Shown: in pieces, positions 54,241 to 63,557 of the stretch
How positions within the stretch are numbered: the stretch's first letter is position 1
Layout of the letters: each line of letters opens with the position of its first letter
NCBI GenBank assembly: GCA_024279255.1
Contig: JAJRRT010000049.1
Span: 26,069-90,068 of the forward strand
Direction of reading: 5' to 3'
DNA: 64,000 nt
From: Deltaproteobacteria bacterium
Lineage (GTDB): Bacteria > Desulfobacterota > Desulfuromonadia > Desulfuromonadales > Geopsychrobacteraceae
Notes under the pieces: model-generated
What the model was told of the DNA's origin: nothing
Seen by the model: only the letters and a program-made list of their open reading frames with translations
The model's database searches: none
Program-made: the position numbers and the translations under genes

Positions 54241-54819
54241 TCACTTGGGAACGACTCTGCCAGCTTCAGCAATAATTGTGCTGCGTGCTGGGTTGGCAAC
54301 AGCCAGGGGATAAACCCCGGTGGCTCTCACGACATAATAATTTGCTTTGAATTTTGAAGCATCGCTCCCTGATCCGGTTGGTGGCGGGCCGACACCGACA
54401 AAACGGATGCGGTTTTTATCCGGATCATGACCTGCTGAGCCAAAAGCCGGATTGGCTTCGAGCCCCGCATCTGCAGTGCCGTCGCCGTCGATATCGATCT
54501 CAATACTGTCGACATGCGGGTTTCCGCTGCTATCATTATCGTTGATCAGGTCGACATCACCGGCGATGATCGTCGCCCCTTCGTAGGCATATTCGACGGC
54601 CCGCTCGGCAACGTACATCGCCTGTTGGGCATCAAGGTAGTTACGCGAAATTCTGATTTCGGTCGTAGTCGTGTTCAGCAGCAAGGCCCCCAGAATGCTG
54701 AGCACGGCCAGAATTCCCAGAGTCACAATCAGGGCCATTCCTCGCTGGTTTCCCAAGGTCCCGGTCACAGATTGTCGCGCTCTGCCCTGAAGAAATTTTT
54801 TGTTATAAGGCTGAGACAT
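54241..54819 (-). CDS. pilX: Minor pilin assembly protein PilX-like (operon A)
   Basis: A 192-residue protein with NQRGMALIVTLGILAVLSIL at the membrane segment and the PilX-type LDAQQAMYVAERAVEYAYEG helix. A DIDGDGTADAGLEA stretch looks like a calcium loop. It sits between pilW and the small exported protein, as in operon B apart from that extra gene. Confidence 0.87.
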   Translation of the reverse strand: MSQPYNKKFLQGRARQSVTGTLGNQRGMALIVTLGILAVLSILGALLLNTTTTEIRISRNYLDAQQAMYVAERAVEYAYEGATIIAGDVDLINDNDSSGNPHVDSIEIDIDGDGTADAGLEANPAFGSAGHDPDKNRIRFVGVGPPPTGSGSDASKFKANYYVVRATGVYPLAVANPARSTIIAEAGRVVPK

Positions 54820-54833
54820 TTTCGTACCTCTAT

Positions 54834-55691
54834 TTAAGTGTTGCGGATCTTAACCAGCGTTGATAGCTGGCGCGGACGCACATTGGTATTGTTATTAAAG
54901 GCATCGGTTCTTAGATTTTGACCATCGATCGATATTTGAACCGATCTGATGTTATTAAAGGTTGTCGGGGCGTTAGTGCGAGTGCCATCCGTCAGGATAT
55001 AAACGAATTGCAGGTCGACGATATTGTCGGCTACGACCTGGCTGGTGCCACCGTTTACCGTGCGTAGAATCTGATTCGAATTCAGCGTGTAACGGATCGT
55101 ATTCGGGTTAGGCGAACCAGCGGCTACCTTGACAATCATGTCTGAAGCATTGATTTGCAGGTCGGGTGTTGTAAAGCCACTCAAATTCAATGTTGTCCCG
55201 GTGGGGTTAGTGGCGACCGTATATTCGGCACTGGCAGGTTCACTGCCACTGGCGGGACGATATATTCTGACCTTGTCGTTAAGTGCAAACTGGCTGACCA
55301 TTGCCGCTTGAGCGATTGTAAAAGCGATGTTGTCGGTACTGGTAACGGTTGTTGATAGCAGGGTGTCTGTCGCGATGCGGGCATATTCTCCCGTTGCTGA
55401 AGCGACTTGAAGTTCGAGCAGCGTTGCGGTGGAAGCATTGCTGATTGGGGTTGCGCTGTCAGGAATCAACAGGCCCGCCATGCGGATTTCGCGGCTTATC
55501 AATTCTGCAGAAATGCGCAGGTTTTGTTGGACGTCGATGATTTCATCCTGAGTGTAGATCGTTCTTTGGCTCGAAAGAAACACGTTGTATACAACTGTCA
55601 TTGCGATCCCCAGGATGGCCATGACCACGAGCATCTCGATGAGGGTAAAACCACCCTGACGAGTAGAGTTTTCTGAAGTTATATTCTTCAT
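54834..55691 (-). CDS. pilW: Minor pilin PilW-like (operon A)
   Basis: The 285-residue protein has a short leader and the site QGG/FTLIEMLVVMAILGIA with Glu +5. SAELISREIRMAGLLIPDS is the family's conserved segment after the membrane helix. It overlaps pilV by four bases (ATGA) and is followed by pilX. Confidence 0.9.
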   Translation of the reverse strand: MKNITSENSTRQGGFTLIEMLVVMAILGIAMTVVYNVFLSSQRTIYTQDEIIDVQQNLRISAELISREIRMAGLLIPDSATPISNASTATLLELQVASATGEYARIATDTLLSTTVTSTDNIAFTIAQAAMVSQFALNDKVRIYRPASGSEPASAEYTVATNPTGTTLNLSGFTTPDLQINASDMIVKVAAGSPNPNTIRYTLNSNQILRTVNGGTSQVVADNIVDLQFVYILTDGTRTNAPTTFNNIRSVQISIDGQNLRTDAFNNNTNVRPRQLSTLVKIRNT

Positions 55692-56107
55692 ATTCTTCTC
55701 CGATCCGTCACCATCGTCAGTGTTCGTCCAGTGTTGTTGGCAACGGTTACGGAAACGACGACCAGATCAGACCCGAGTGTGGTCGTGATGCTGTAGTTCG
55801 CTGAATAGGTGCCGGCTCCATCAATGGTCAGGGTGGTTGCCGCTGAAGTGGTGTCGAGATCGTAAACGACGGGGGCTATTGAAGTTGCGTCAAAAACGGT
55901 AGAATCATCGTCCCAGGAGAGAATGTCTTCTATGACTCCTTGCGTTAATGCGACCGCAACAGATCTTGTATTGGAGCTGGAATTGTAGTTGATAGCCGTC
56001 AGTTGAGCCCTGGCAATCGCAAGTATGCCGACAGCAAAAATGGTCATTGCTATTAAAAGCTCGATGAGTGTGAAACCCTGCTCGGTGGTGAGACTCTTCT
56101 TTGGCAT
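55688..56107 (-). CDS. pilV: Minor pilin PilV-like (operon A, first gene)
   Basis: The product has 139 residues from ATG 56107 (MPKKSLTTEQG). The peptidase site is EQG/FTLIELLIAMTIFAVG. The mature domain is small and ends in MVTDRRRI. It is the first gene after a sigma-54-type promoter and starts the operon pilV-pilW-pilX-(small protein)-pilY1-(lipoprotein)-fimT. Confidence 0.9.
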   Translation of the reverse strand: MPKKSLTTEQGFTLIELLIAMTIFAVGILAIARAQLTAINYNSSSNTRSVAVALTQGVIEDILSWDDDSTVFDATSIAPVVYDLDTTSAATTLTIDGAGTYSANYSITTTLGSDLVVVSVTVANNTGRTLTMVTDRRRI

Positions 56108-56187
56108 AGACGTCTTCTTTACTCTAATGTTTAGCAAAAAAACGGTTAAATAAGGCCTGACGCTTTATATCGGCTATTTATAAATAC

Positions 56188-56204
56188 AGCAATTTGTGGG
56201 CCAG
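56188..56204 (-). promoter_or_regulatory. Sigma-54 (-24/-12) promoter for minor pilin operon A
   Basis: The minus strand reads TGGCCCACAAATTGCT: GG and GC are exactly ten bases apart, matching TGGCAC-N5-TTGCW at all but one position. It lies about 70 bases before the pilV ATG, next to the gene for an NtrC-type activator (PilR). Confidence 0.8.
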
Positions 56205-56316
56205 CTGTTTTTTAGGAGGTAAGTTGCTGAATAGATAGTGGATATCTTTTATTTTACGCTTGTCAAAGTCACAAGTGTGCAATATTTGCGTAACTGAGTG
56301 TGCAAATATTGCCTTG

Positions 56317-57669
56317 CTATTCCATGTCGTAGTCCTTGATTTTATAATGGAGAGCTCGCAGACTTATTTCGAGTAGTTTTGCTGCTTTGGTGCGATTTTG
56401 TTGGGTAGATCGCAATGCCTTTTGGATATATTCCTGCTCGAGTCTGGCCACCGCTTTCTTCAAAGAATAGCCTTCGTCTTCTCTCGGTTCGATGCGGCGG
56501 ATTTCCCAGGGGATGTCAGCCAGAGTCAGGGTGTTTCCCCTGCAAAATATGAGTGTTTTTTCAATGAAGTTTTCGAGTTCTCGAACATTTCCGGGCCAAT
56601 CATGGACACAAAACTTTTCGATGACACCCTCCCCTAAGGTCGGCAGAGGTCGCCGTTCGATCCGGGAAAACTTTTTCAAAAAATGTTCGACGAGGGGTTT
56701 GATATCTGATTTTCGTTCCCTTAAAGGCGGGATAACCAGTTCGACGACCGCTAATCGATAGAAAAGGTCGCTGCGAAACCGCTTTCTCTCAACCTCTTCA
56801 TTGAGCTTGAGAGCCGTCGCGGTGACCACGCGAACGTCAACTTTAGTTGGTTGGTTTTCACCGACTCTGCGAACTTCCCCCTCTTGGAGGACGCGAAGTA
56901 GTTTTGGCTGGAGTTCAAGGGGTAGCTCCCCGATTTCGTCCAGAAACAGAGTTCCCCCGTCAGCCGCTTTGAATATTCCATCTCGCGCTTTTTCTGCACC
57001 GGTAAATGCTCCTCGGGCGTGGCCGAAGAGCTCACTCTCCAGAAGTTCCTTTGTCAAGGCAGCACAGTTGATGGCGAGAAAGGGCTTCTCACGTCGTGGT
57101 CCCGCAAGATGGAGAGTCCTGGCAACCAACTCTTTGCCCGTTCCCGTTTCCCCTGACACAAGAACTGGAGAGGTCGCCTGCGAAACGCGGTGTACCATTT
57201 CAAGCAACTGTTCCATCGAACGGCTTTGATAGATAATATCTGCTGCACCCCGTGGGTCGCCGAGCTGTTCCCTGAGTAGACGATTTTCATCGAGTAAACG
57301 TAAGCGCTCTTCCGCTTTTTTCAGGGTCAACAGGATTTCATCTGGTTTGAAGGGCTTGGAAATATAATCGTAGGCACCATTTTTCAGGCACTCAATGGCG
57401 GTATCTATCGTTCCATAGGCGCTCATCATAATAACGGTGCCTGTTAATCCGAGCCGCTCTTTTTCTTTTAGAAACTCAAGGCCATCCAGCTCAGGCATGC
57501 GAATATCACTAAGGATCAAGTCGAAATTACTTGTTGACAACAGACTTAAGGCGTCTTGGGCCAGTCCGACCTCTGATACTTGATATCCTGCCCGTTCCAG
57601 AACCAACCGGCACATATCACGCATCCCGGCATCATCATCAATCACAAGGATTTGTTTGTTCTGGGTCAT
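56317..57669 (-). CDS. pilR: NtrC-type sigma-54 response regulator (PilR-like)
   Basis: The 450-residue protein has a receiver domain with DDDAG, phosphoacceptor Asp in LILSDIRMPELDG and Lys in ISKPFKPDE; an AAA+ domain with Walker A GETGTGKE, the sigma-54 contact loop GAFTGA, and Walker B GGTLFLDEIGEL; and a Fis-type helix-turn-helix at the C terminus (NRTKAAKLLEISLRALHYKI). It overlaps pilS by four bases. The sigma-54 promoter 100-130 bases from its stop, ahead of the minor pilin genes, is the likely target. Confidence 0.94.
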   Translation of the reverse strand: MTQNKQILVIDDDAGMRDMCRLVLERAGYQVSEVGLAQDALSLLSTSNFDLILSDIRMPELDGLEFLKEKERLGLTGTVIMMSAYGTIDTAIECLKNGAYDYISKPFKPDEILLTLKKAEERLRLLDENRLLREQLGDPRGAADIIYQSRSMEQLLEMVHRVSQATSPVLVSGETGTGKELVARTLHLAGPRREKPFLAINCAALTKELLESELFGHARGAFTGAEKARDGIFKAADGGTLFLDEIGELPLELQPKLLRVLQEGEVRRVGENQPTKVDVRVVTATALKLNEEVERKRFRSDLFYRLAVVELVIPPLRERKSDIKPLVEHFLKKFSRIERRPLPTLGEGVIEKFCVHDWPGNVRELENFIEKTLIFCRGNTLTLADIPWEIRRIEPREDEGYSLKKAVARLEQEYIQKALRSTQQNRTKAAKLLEISLRALHYKIKDYDME

Positions 57670-59186
57670 ATCTCAGAGTCCTCTGTCCGTGGAAATATCA
57701 GGCGAAAGGTGGATCCCGTTGCTTCCTCCTGGCTGATCAGTATTTGCCCGTTGGCTTCTTCCATCACTCTTTGGCAGACAGATAAGCCGAGGCCTCTGCC
57801 CTGACCCGGTTGTTTTGTAGTAAAAAAAGGGTCGAAAATCCGTTGCTGAGTTTGCTGGGAGATACCATGGCCGGTGTCTTTTACAGTCAACCAGACCGAG
57901 TCAGAATTTTCACCGCCGTTGATGCTTATCGTTTTGGTATCAGAGAGGCAAGCATCGCGTGCATTGAGGAGAAGATTGACCAGGACTTGAACTAATCTTC
58001 GCGGATTAATGCGGACAGCGGGTAACTCTTTTCGTGCCGCGATATTAACCTCTACTCCAGTGAGGGCTCCCTGGTTGTTCAATAAGGCAACGGCATTGTG
58101 GACCGCCTCCCAGGGATTACAGGTCACAAGGGATCCTTGACTTGGGTTTGCGTAATCGAGAAGGTCCTTCACGAGATGATCGATGCGCAGAGCTTCTTCG
58201 GCGGCACGCTGGGCTATAGTTTTATCTGGTTCTTCTGTGAGTTGCTCTTTTAGAATTTCAAGATATCCGATGATAGCGGCTAGAGGGTTTCCTACTTCGT
58301 GAGCCATCCCTGCAGCCAGGGTGCCGACAGAGGCGAGCTTCTCACTCTGGACAAGTTCGCTTTGTGTTTGCTTCAGTTGTTTGTCTATTTTTTGTAGTGA
58401 TTCAATGGATTGCTCAGTTTCGGTACGGCTTGTTTTTAGTGCCTGAGTCATGGAATTAAAAGACTGGGTGAGAGTGTAGATTTCCAAAGGACCGGATTCG
58501 ATCAATTTTGTGTCGAGCTTTCCGCTCCCGATAAGTTTGATCGCCTTTAAAAGGCTTTGCATGGGTTGAACGATGTTGCGATTCAAGACAAACAAAGCAA
58601 ATATTCCTAAAACGACGACATAGATCAGGGTATATCCACAGACCCATATCAGGATTTGCTTTAATCTTTTGACAACATCCCCAAAATGAAATTTGACCTG
58701 AACCACTCCTTTGCAGTTGTTCCCAGAGCATATTGGCGCCGCAACGGTGAAGGTCGGTGTGGTTTGCTGAAAAATAACTTGCCACCATCCTGGCCATTTG
58801 TTTTCCAGTTTGAGTTCGCCTTGCTGTAATAACCTGCTGATCGTCTGTGTGATTACTGTTGTACGTGGATTAACCTCAAGTGAATTCAGGAGGTTAAGTT
58901 GATGATCGTAGACCTTCCAGGCTTCGACATCGGCTTCTTCAAGTGCCTGATAGAGCCAGCTTTTATGATCAGATAATAGCGAGTTGACTGATGACAATTG
59001 AGCTGCAGCAAATCGTGTGACGGTAACTCCCTGCTTGAGACGCGATTCGATGAATGCCTGTTCGGCAATCCCCAAAAAAATAGCTCCACCCAACAACCAT
59101 GCTGACACAAGCAGGATGATTTGAGTGACAAGCAATTCTCTGCGGAGTCCGAATCTTTGGCGGGATATTTTGTTTTTCCTTGTCAT
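57666..59186 (-). CDS. pilS: Membrane sensor histidine kinase (PilS-like)
   Basis: A 506-residue protein with a membrane helix near 18-40, a periplasmic sensing region of about 130 residues containing a CSGNNC pair, a second helix near 180-205 and a HAMP-like linker. The phosphoacceptor His is in GMAHEVGNPLAAIIGY; the ATPase has NLLLNARDA, DTGHGIS and GRGLGLSVCQ. It is coupled by overlap to pilR. Classical PilS has six membrane helices and a PAS domain, so this one differs in its sensing part. Confidence 0.9.
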   Translation of the reverse strand: MTRKNKISRQRFGLRRELLVTQIILLVSAWLLGGAIFLGIAEQAFIESRLKQGVTVTRFAAAQLSSVNSLLSDHKSWLYQALEEADVEAWKVYDHQLNLLNSLEVNPRTTVITQTISRLLQQGELKLENKWPGWWQVIFQQTTPTFTVAAPICSGNNCKGVVQVKFHFGDVVKRLKQILIWVCGYTLIYVVVLGIFALFVLNRNIVQPMQSLLKAIKLIGSGKLDTKLIESGPLEIYTLTQSFNSMTQALKTSRTETEQSIESLQKIDKQLKQTQSELVQSEKLASVGTLAAGMAHEVGNPLAAIIGYLEILKEQLTEEPDKTIAQRAAEEALRIDHLVKDLLDYANPSQGSLVTCNPWEAVHNAVALLNNQGALTGVEVNIAARKELPAVRINPRRLVQVLVNLLLNARDACLSDTKTISINGGENSDSVWLTVKDTGHGISQQTQQRIFDPFFTTKQPGQGRGLGLSVCQRVMEEANGQILISQEEATGSTFRLIFPRTEDSEI

Positions 59187-59365
59187 GATTTCTCTGAAAT
59201 CTAGGCAGGGTGTTTTATCTTTTGGGCTATTGAATAGTCTGCCTGCTTGCTAACAGTAATTTCAGGCAAGGGTACCACCTGACCTATTATCAATCAATAA
59301 AATGAAAGGAGAGTCTAATAAAGGTTTTACAGAGTTTCCGCAGCAAATAGTTAATAAGGGTGAAT

Positions 59366-59398
59366 AAAAAGGACCGGCGTTAACGGCCAGTCCTTTTT
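59366..59398 (-). terminator. Bidirectional rho-independent terminator after sucD
   Basis: AAAAAGGAC and GTCCTTTTT flank a GC-rich inner stem (GGC/GCC) with one mismatched position. On the minus strand it ends in a run of five T and would stop the sucCD transcript before pilS. Confidence 0.88.
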
Positions 59399-59422
59399 AT
59401 TCCAAGTACATGTTTGGCTAAA

Positions 59423-60298
59423 TCAGGGTTGCCAGATTTTAAGCAATGCTTCGGCCATTTCTGCCGGCGAATCTGCAACCGAAACGCCACATTCGCGCAG
59501 GAAAGCTTTCTTACTTGCAGCATCACCCTTGCCGCCGGAGATGATTGCTCCGGCATGGCCCATCCGTTTGCCTGCAGGCGCGGTGGCGCCGGCGATGAAA
59601 GCCGCGACCGGTTTGGTCATATGATCACGCACATACTCGGCGGCCTGCTCTTCTGCATCGCCACCGATTTCGCCGATCATGATCACCGCTTTGGTGTCCG
59701 GGTCTTCCTCGAACATCTTCAAGGTGTCGAGGTGGCTGGTACCGTTGACCGGGTCACCGCCGATCCCGACGCAAGTGGTCTGGCCGATGTCGCGGCTGGT
59801 CAGCTGCCAGACTGCCTCATAGGTCAGGGTGCCGGAACGGGAAACCACGCCAACCGGGCCGGGTTTGTGGATGTAGCCGGGCATGATGCCGATCTTACAC
59901 TGGCCGGGGGTGATGACCCCTGGGCAGTTGGGGCCGATCAGACGGGTTTTCTTGCCCTCCATATATTTTTTGACCATGACCATGTCGAGCACCGGGACGC
60001 CTTCGGTGATGCAGATCACCAAGTCCATCTCGGCATCGACCGCTTCCATAATCGCATCGGCACTGGCGATCGGTGGGACATAGATGATCGAAACGTTGGC
60101 GCCTGTTTTCTGGACAGCATCTTCGACGGTGTTGAAAATTGGGAAGCCGTCGATCTCGGTTCCCCCCTTGCCGGGGGTGACCCCACCGACCATTTGGGTG
60201 TCAGCATAGTCACGGCAACCCTGAGCATGGAAGAGCCCGGTCGCACCAGTGATTCCCTGGGTGATGATTTTGCTATTTTTATCGATCAGAATACTCAT
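59423..60298 (-). CDS. sucD: Succinyl-CoA ligase, alpha subunit
   Basis: The 291-residue subunit binds CoA and carries the phosphohistidine in [15 protein letters not shown]. The N-terminal Rossmann region has [14 protein letters not shown], and [13 protein letters not shown] is family-standard. With SucC it interconverts succinyl-CoA and succinate in the TCA cycle with substrate-level phosphorylation. It follows sucC by 12 bases. Confidence 0.98.
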   Translation of the reverse strand: MSILIDKNSKIITQGITGATGLFHAQGCRDYADTQMVGGVTPGKGGTEIDGFPIFNTVEDAVQKTGANVSIIYVPPIASADAIMEAVDAEMDLVICITEGVPVLDMVMVKKYMEGKKTRLIGPNCPGVITPGQCKIGIMPGYIHKPGPVGVVSRSGTLTYEAVWQLTSRDIGQTTCVGIGGDPVNGTSHLDTLKMFEEDPDTKAVIMIGEIGGDAEEQAAEYVRDHMTKPVAAFIAGATAPAGKRMGHAGAIISGGKGDAASKKAFLRECGVSVADSPAEMAEALLKIWQP

Positions 60299-60310
60299 CG
60301 TTTTCTCTCC

Positions 60311-61474
60311 TTAACCCTTGACCGCTTTGACGATCTTCTGCGCAGCATCAGCCATGCCGTCGGCACTGACAATATCGAGCCCTGAGTCGGCCAGAATCTG
60401 CTTGCCGAGAGCAACGTTTGTCCCTTCGAGACGGACCACCAGTGGGATTTTAATGCCGACTTGTTTGGCCGCTTCGACCACACCGGTCGCAATAACATCA
60501 CACTTCATGATGCCACCGAAGATGTTGACCAGAATCCCCTCAACCTTTTCGTCGGAGAGAATGATCTTGAAGGCTTCAGTGACGCGCTCGATCGTCGCAC
60601 TACCACCGACATCCAGAAAGTTGGCCGGTGCCGCTCCGTAGTGCTGAATGATATCCATGGTTGCCATCGCCAAGCCGGCCCCGTTGACCATGCAGCCGAT
60701 GTTGCCGTCGAGGGCAATATAAGAGAGATCATACTGGGATGCGGTGATTTCCATCGGATCTTCTTCGTCATAATCACGCAGATCACGAATACGGATATGG
60801 CGGAACAGCGCGTTCTCATCGAAGTTGATCTTGGCATCGAGGCAGAGCAACTGACCTTCACCAGAGAGGACCAGCGGATTGATTTCGAGCAACGAGCAAT
60901 CGGTTTCAACGAAGGCTTTGTAAAGGTTCATCAGTAAGGGGACCGCCTGCTTGACCTGGGCAATCGCAAACCCGAGCTTGAAGGCAACTTTTCGTGCTTG
61001 AAATGCGGTCAGGCCGGAAACTGGATCGATCTGTTCAAAGAAGAGCTTCTCCGGGGTCTTGGCTGCGACCTCTTCGATATCCATTCCCCCTTCAGCCGAA
61101 GCCATCAGGGTCACCTTGTCGGTCGTCCGGTCGACGAGAAAGGAGAGATAGAACTCGTCCGCAATGTTGCACCCTTTTTCAATCAAAACCCGATTGACGA
61201 TCTTCCCTTCAGGACCAGTCTGGTGGGTCACCAGCGTCATGCCGAACATATCGCGGGCAAACTGTTTGGCTTCGTCTGCGGTCTTGGCGATCTTAACGCC
61301 GCCACCTTTGCCACGACCACCGGCGTGGATCTGGGCCTTGACTGCATATGGGCCGTCGCCAAGACGTCTGGCCCAATCGCGTGCCGAGTTGCTGTTGTAG
61401 ACAACATGACCCTCGGGGACCGGAACACCGAAGTTCCGCAGGATCGCTTTAGCTTGATACTCGTGTATGTTCAT
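60311..61474 (-). CDS. sucC: Succinyl-CoA ligase, beta subunit
   Basis: The product has 387 residues from ATG 61474 ([12 protein letters not shown]), with GAGGGAG upstream; the longer open frame upstream is noncoding leader. ATP-grasp motifs include [16 protein letters not shown] and [12 protein letters not shown], then [20 protein letters not shown] and [11 protein letters not shown] at the C-terminal interface. It forms an operon with sucD behind a sigma-70-like promoter. Confidence 0.98.
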   Translation of the reverse strand: MNIHEYQAKAILRNFGVPVPEGHVVYNSNSARDWARRLGDGPYAVKAQIHAGGRGKGGGVKIAKTADEAKQFARDMFGMTLVTHQTGPEGKIVNRVLIEKGCNIADEFYLSFLVDRTTDKVTLMASAEGGMDIEEVAAKTPEKLFFEQIDPVSGLTAFQARKVAFKLGFAIAQVKQAVPLLMNLYKAFVETDCSLLEINPLVLSGEGQLLCLDAKINFDENALFRHIRIRDLRDYDEEDPMEITASQYDLSYIALDGNIGCMVNGAGLAMATMDIIQHYGAAPANFLDVGGSATIERVTEAFKIILSDEKVEGILVNIFGGIMKCDVIATGVVEAAKQVGIKIPLVVRLEGTNVALGKQILADSGLDIVSADGMADAAQKIVKAVKG

Positions 61475-61578
61475 TGACTCCCTCTTTCGTCGAGGATGAG
61501 CAGGAGGGCGCCCGCAAGGAGGCGTCCGGCTGATGAAATAATGTACGGGTATCGGACCCGATTCCGACACCCCACTTG

Positions 61579-61608
61579 CGTATACACCCGGAAAAGGCAG
61601 GTTGTCAA
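61579..61608 (-). promoter_or_regulatory. Sigma-70-like promoter for sucCD
   Basis: On the minus strand a perfect TTGACA (61603-61608) is followed after 18 bases by TATACG (61579-61584), leaving a leader of about 100 bases before sucC. Confidence 0.65.
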
Positions 61609-61740
61609 GTGGCCTGACCACGTCGGTGGGTGGCCACTTTCTGCTTGTTCATTTATGCTCAACTATAGCGTTGAAATCAGGTCTAGCAAGGAAAGGTTGA
61701 TCTTTTTTAACACGAAACGAGTCCACAGGATCTGAATGGC

Positions 61741-61777
61741 GAAAAAAAGAGCCTGCCGCTTAATGCGACAGGCTCTT
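61741..61777 (-). terminator. Rho-independent terminator after the transaldolase gene
   Basis: On the minus strand AAGAGCCTG pairs with CAGGCTCTT, with an inner CGC/GCG helix, and a run of seven T follows. Confidence 0.9.
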
Positions 61778-61802
61778 CATGGTGGTATTTACATCGATAA
61801 AA

Positions 61803-62441
61803 TCAGCGTTTTTTCCAGTCCGCCATGAACTTTTCAATGCCGACATCGGTTAGCGGATGCTTGGTCAGTTGCTGCATGACGCTGTAGGGGATTGTGCAGA
61901 TATCGGCTGCGACCAATCCGGCGTTGAGTACGTGGAGCGGGCTGCGGATCGAGGCGACAATGATCTCAGTGTCATAACCATAGTTATCAAAGATGGTGCG
62001 GATCTGTTCGACTCCGTCCATCCCTTCGTGACCGATATCGTCGAGACGGCCGACGAAAGGAGAGACATAGCTCGCCCCGGCTTTGGCGGCCAGTAGAGCC
62101 TGAACAGAACTGAAAATCAGCGTTACGTTGGTGCGAATGCCTTCATTGCTGAAGGTACGGGTCGCTTTCAGTCCGTCTTTTGTCATCGGGACCTTGATGA
62201 CGATATTCGGGTGGATGGCGGCGAGTTCGCGGCCTTCCTTGATCATCCCTTCAGCATCCAGTGCGATGACTTCAGCTGAGATGGGGCCATCGACAATCCC
62301 GGTTATTTCTGTAATGACTTCCTTGAAGTCACGACCACTTTTGGCAATAAGTGACGGATTGGTGGTGACGCCATCAACCAGGCCTAGTTCGTTTGCGGCG
62401 CGGATTTCTGAAACTTCTGCGGTATCAATGAAAAACTTCAT
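61803..62441 (-). CDS. tal: TalC/Fsa-type transaldolase (fructose-6-phosphate aldolase-like)
   Basis: The product has 212 residues from ATG 62441 (AGGAG six bases upstream), the usual length of the short transaldolase subfamily. It has [15 protein letters not shown], the Schiff-base Lys in [13 protein letters not shown], and [12 protein letters not shown]. Members act as transaldolases in the non-oxidative pentose phosphate route or as fructose-6-phosphate aldolases; sequence alone does not separate the two here. A terminator follows. Confidence 0.95.
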   Translation of the reverse strand: MKFFIDTAEVSEIRAANELGLVDGVTTNPSLIAKSGRDFKEVITEITGIVDGPISAEVIALDAEGMIKEGRELAAIHPNIVIKVPMTKDGLKATRTFSNEGIRTNVTLIFSSVQALLAAKAGASYVSPFVGRLDDIGHEGMDGVEQIRTIFDNYGYDTEIIVASIRSPLHVLNAGLVAADICTIPYSVMQQLTKHPLTDVGIEKFMADWKKR

Positions 62442-62494
62442 GGATGCTCCTAAAAGAGGTAAGGGGCCGACAGCCTGTCGGGCTTGACGGGCTG

Positions 62495-62743
62495 TTATGC
62501 ATTCTTTTTGAACTGAGTACGACATTTGCGTGAACAGAAGTAGTGTTGCTGCCCACGAATATTAGCGCTGATCGCTTCACTAAGCGGTAGATAGGTGCCG
62601 CATTGCGGATCTTGAACCATCTGTTCTCCACTGTTCGAACGATTGGCTTTGTTTTTATCTTTTTTACTCTGAGTTGGAAACAGCGCTTGAAAGAAGCTGT
62701 AACCCAGAAAGAAAAGAAGCGCAAGGAGAAGGAGTTTAATCAT
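62495..62743 (-). CDS. Small membrane-anchored protein with metal-binding cysteines (PP0621/TRASH-like)
   Basis: An 82-residue protein with one N-terminal membrane helix ([15 protein letters not shown]), a basic linker and a C-terminal domain with [15 protein letters not shown] and [12 protein letters not shown]. The Cys pattern resembles small YHS/TRASH-type metal-binding domains. The role is unknown. It lies between folK and the transaldolase gene on the same strand. Confidence 0.82.
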   Translation of the reverse strand: MIKLLLLALLFFLGYSFFQALFPTQSKKDKNKANRSNSGEQMVQDPQCGTYLPLSEAISANIRGQQHYFCSRKCRTQFKKNA

Positions 62744-62750
62744 CTTATTA

Positions 62751-63263
62751 TCACCAGTTCAGCTGCAAAAGTTTGATATTTTCTACCTGAGGAAGCTTAT
62801 CCAGCTGTCTCTGCATGCTGACTCCGGAGACTGGGTGCTGAAGAGCAGGATTTAATGCGACCAGCGGCAAAAGGACGAATTGACGTTCCATTAAGCGTGG
62901 GTGCGGAACCTCAAGGTTACTTTCTGTGATCTGTTGTTCCCCAAAAAGTAAAAGGTCGATATCGAGAGTACGGACTCCCCAGCGTTCTTTGCGTTCTCGG
63001 CCTTCAGCCTGTTCCAAAGTGAGGCAGAGGGTCAGAAGCTCTACAGCAGCAAGATCTGTTTTCAACATGAGGACTGCATTCAGGTAATCGGGTTGGTCGG
63101 CCGGACCACCGACCGGTGGCGTCTGATAGAGCGGAGAAGACCGACAATCCCTGATTGCAGGGTGGGCACTTAATTTCTGTCGCGTCCGGCAAAAAGCAGC
63201 GAGAGGGTCGCCCAGATTGCCACCCAAGCCTAAATAAGTTGTTATTCCCTGATGTATTTTCAT
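62751..63263 (-). CDS. folK: HPPK, 2-amino-4-hydroxy-6-hydroxymethyldihydropteridine pyrophosphokinase
   Basis: The 170-residue enzyme transfers pyrophosphate from ATP to the pterin in folate synthesis. YLGLGGNLGDP opens the fold, RWGVRTLDIDLLLFG carries the Mg-binding Asp pair, and EVPHPRLMERQFVLLPL is the conserved substrate loop. The ATG at 63263 gives the standard N terminus; a start four codons earlier is possible. It is followed eight bases later by the small membrane protein gene. Confidence 0.96.
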   Translation of the reverse strand: MKIHQGITTYLGLGGNLGDPLAAFCRTRQKLSAHPAIRDCRSSPLYQTPPVGGPADQPDYLNAVLMLKTDLAAVELLTLCLTLEQAEGRERKERWGVRTLDIDLLLFGEQQITESNLEVPHPRLMERQFVLLPLVALNPALQHPVSGVSMQRQLDKLPQVENIKLLQLNW

Positions 63264-63505
63264 TGCCCTGAACATTAAAACACAGGGGGTAAATTGAAAT
63301 CAATTTGAATGCTGGACCTAACAGGCCAACTTTCGCTTTTCAAGGTCAAAATCTTTCTCCTTCCCCCCTTTTATTTCTTTTTAAGTCAAAAAAACGTCCT
63401 CTTGTGGCGAGTTGTTTTAACGGGTGGCGAACCGTTGAAAATACTCTGAATAAAAAGTAGTAATTATCCTTTAAAAACACAGCCTTAGCCACGTGCTGTG
63501 CGGAT

Positions 63506-63521
63506 TGGCATGTTTCTGGCC
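63506..63521 (+). promoter_or_regulatory. Candidate sigma-54 promoter for the exported protein at the window end
   Basis: TGGCATGTTTCTGGCC has GG and GC ten bases apart; the -12 half is TGGC instead of TTGC. It lies 37 bases before the GTG at 63558. Confidence 0.4.
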
Positions 63522-63557
63522 ATAAGACCTTCTTGCTTAGCATTTTGGAGGTTACCA

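Noticed and set aside
59414..60385. A 323-codon open frame opposite sucD.
   Set aside because: It is the complement of a highly conserved enzyme gene in a codon-biased genome and has no family resemblance.
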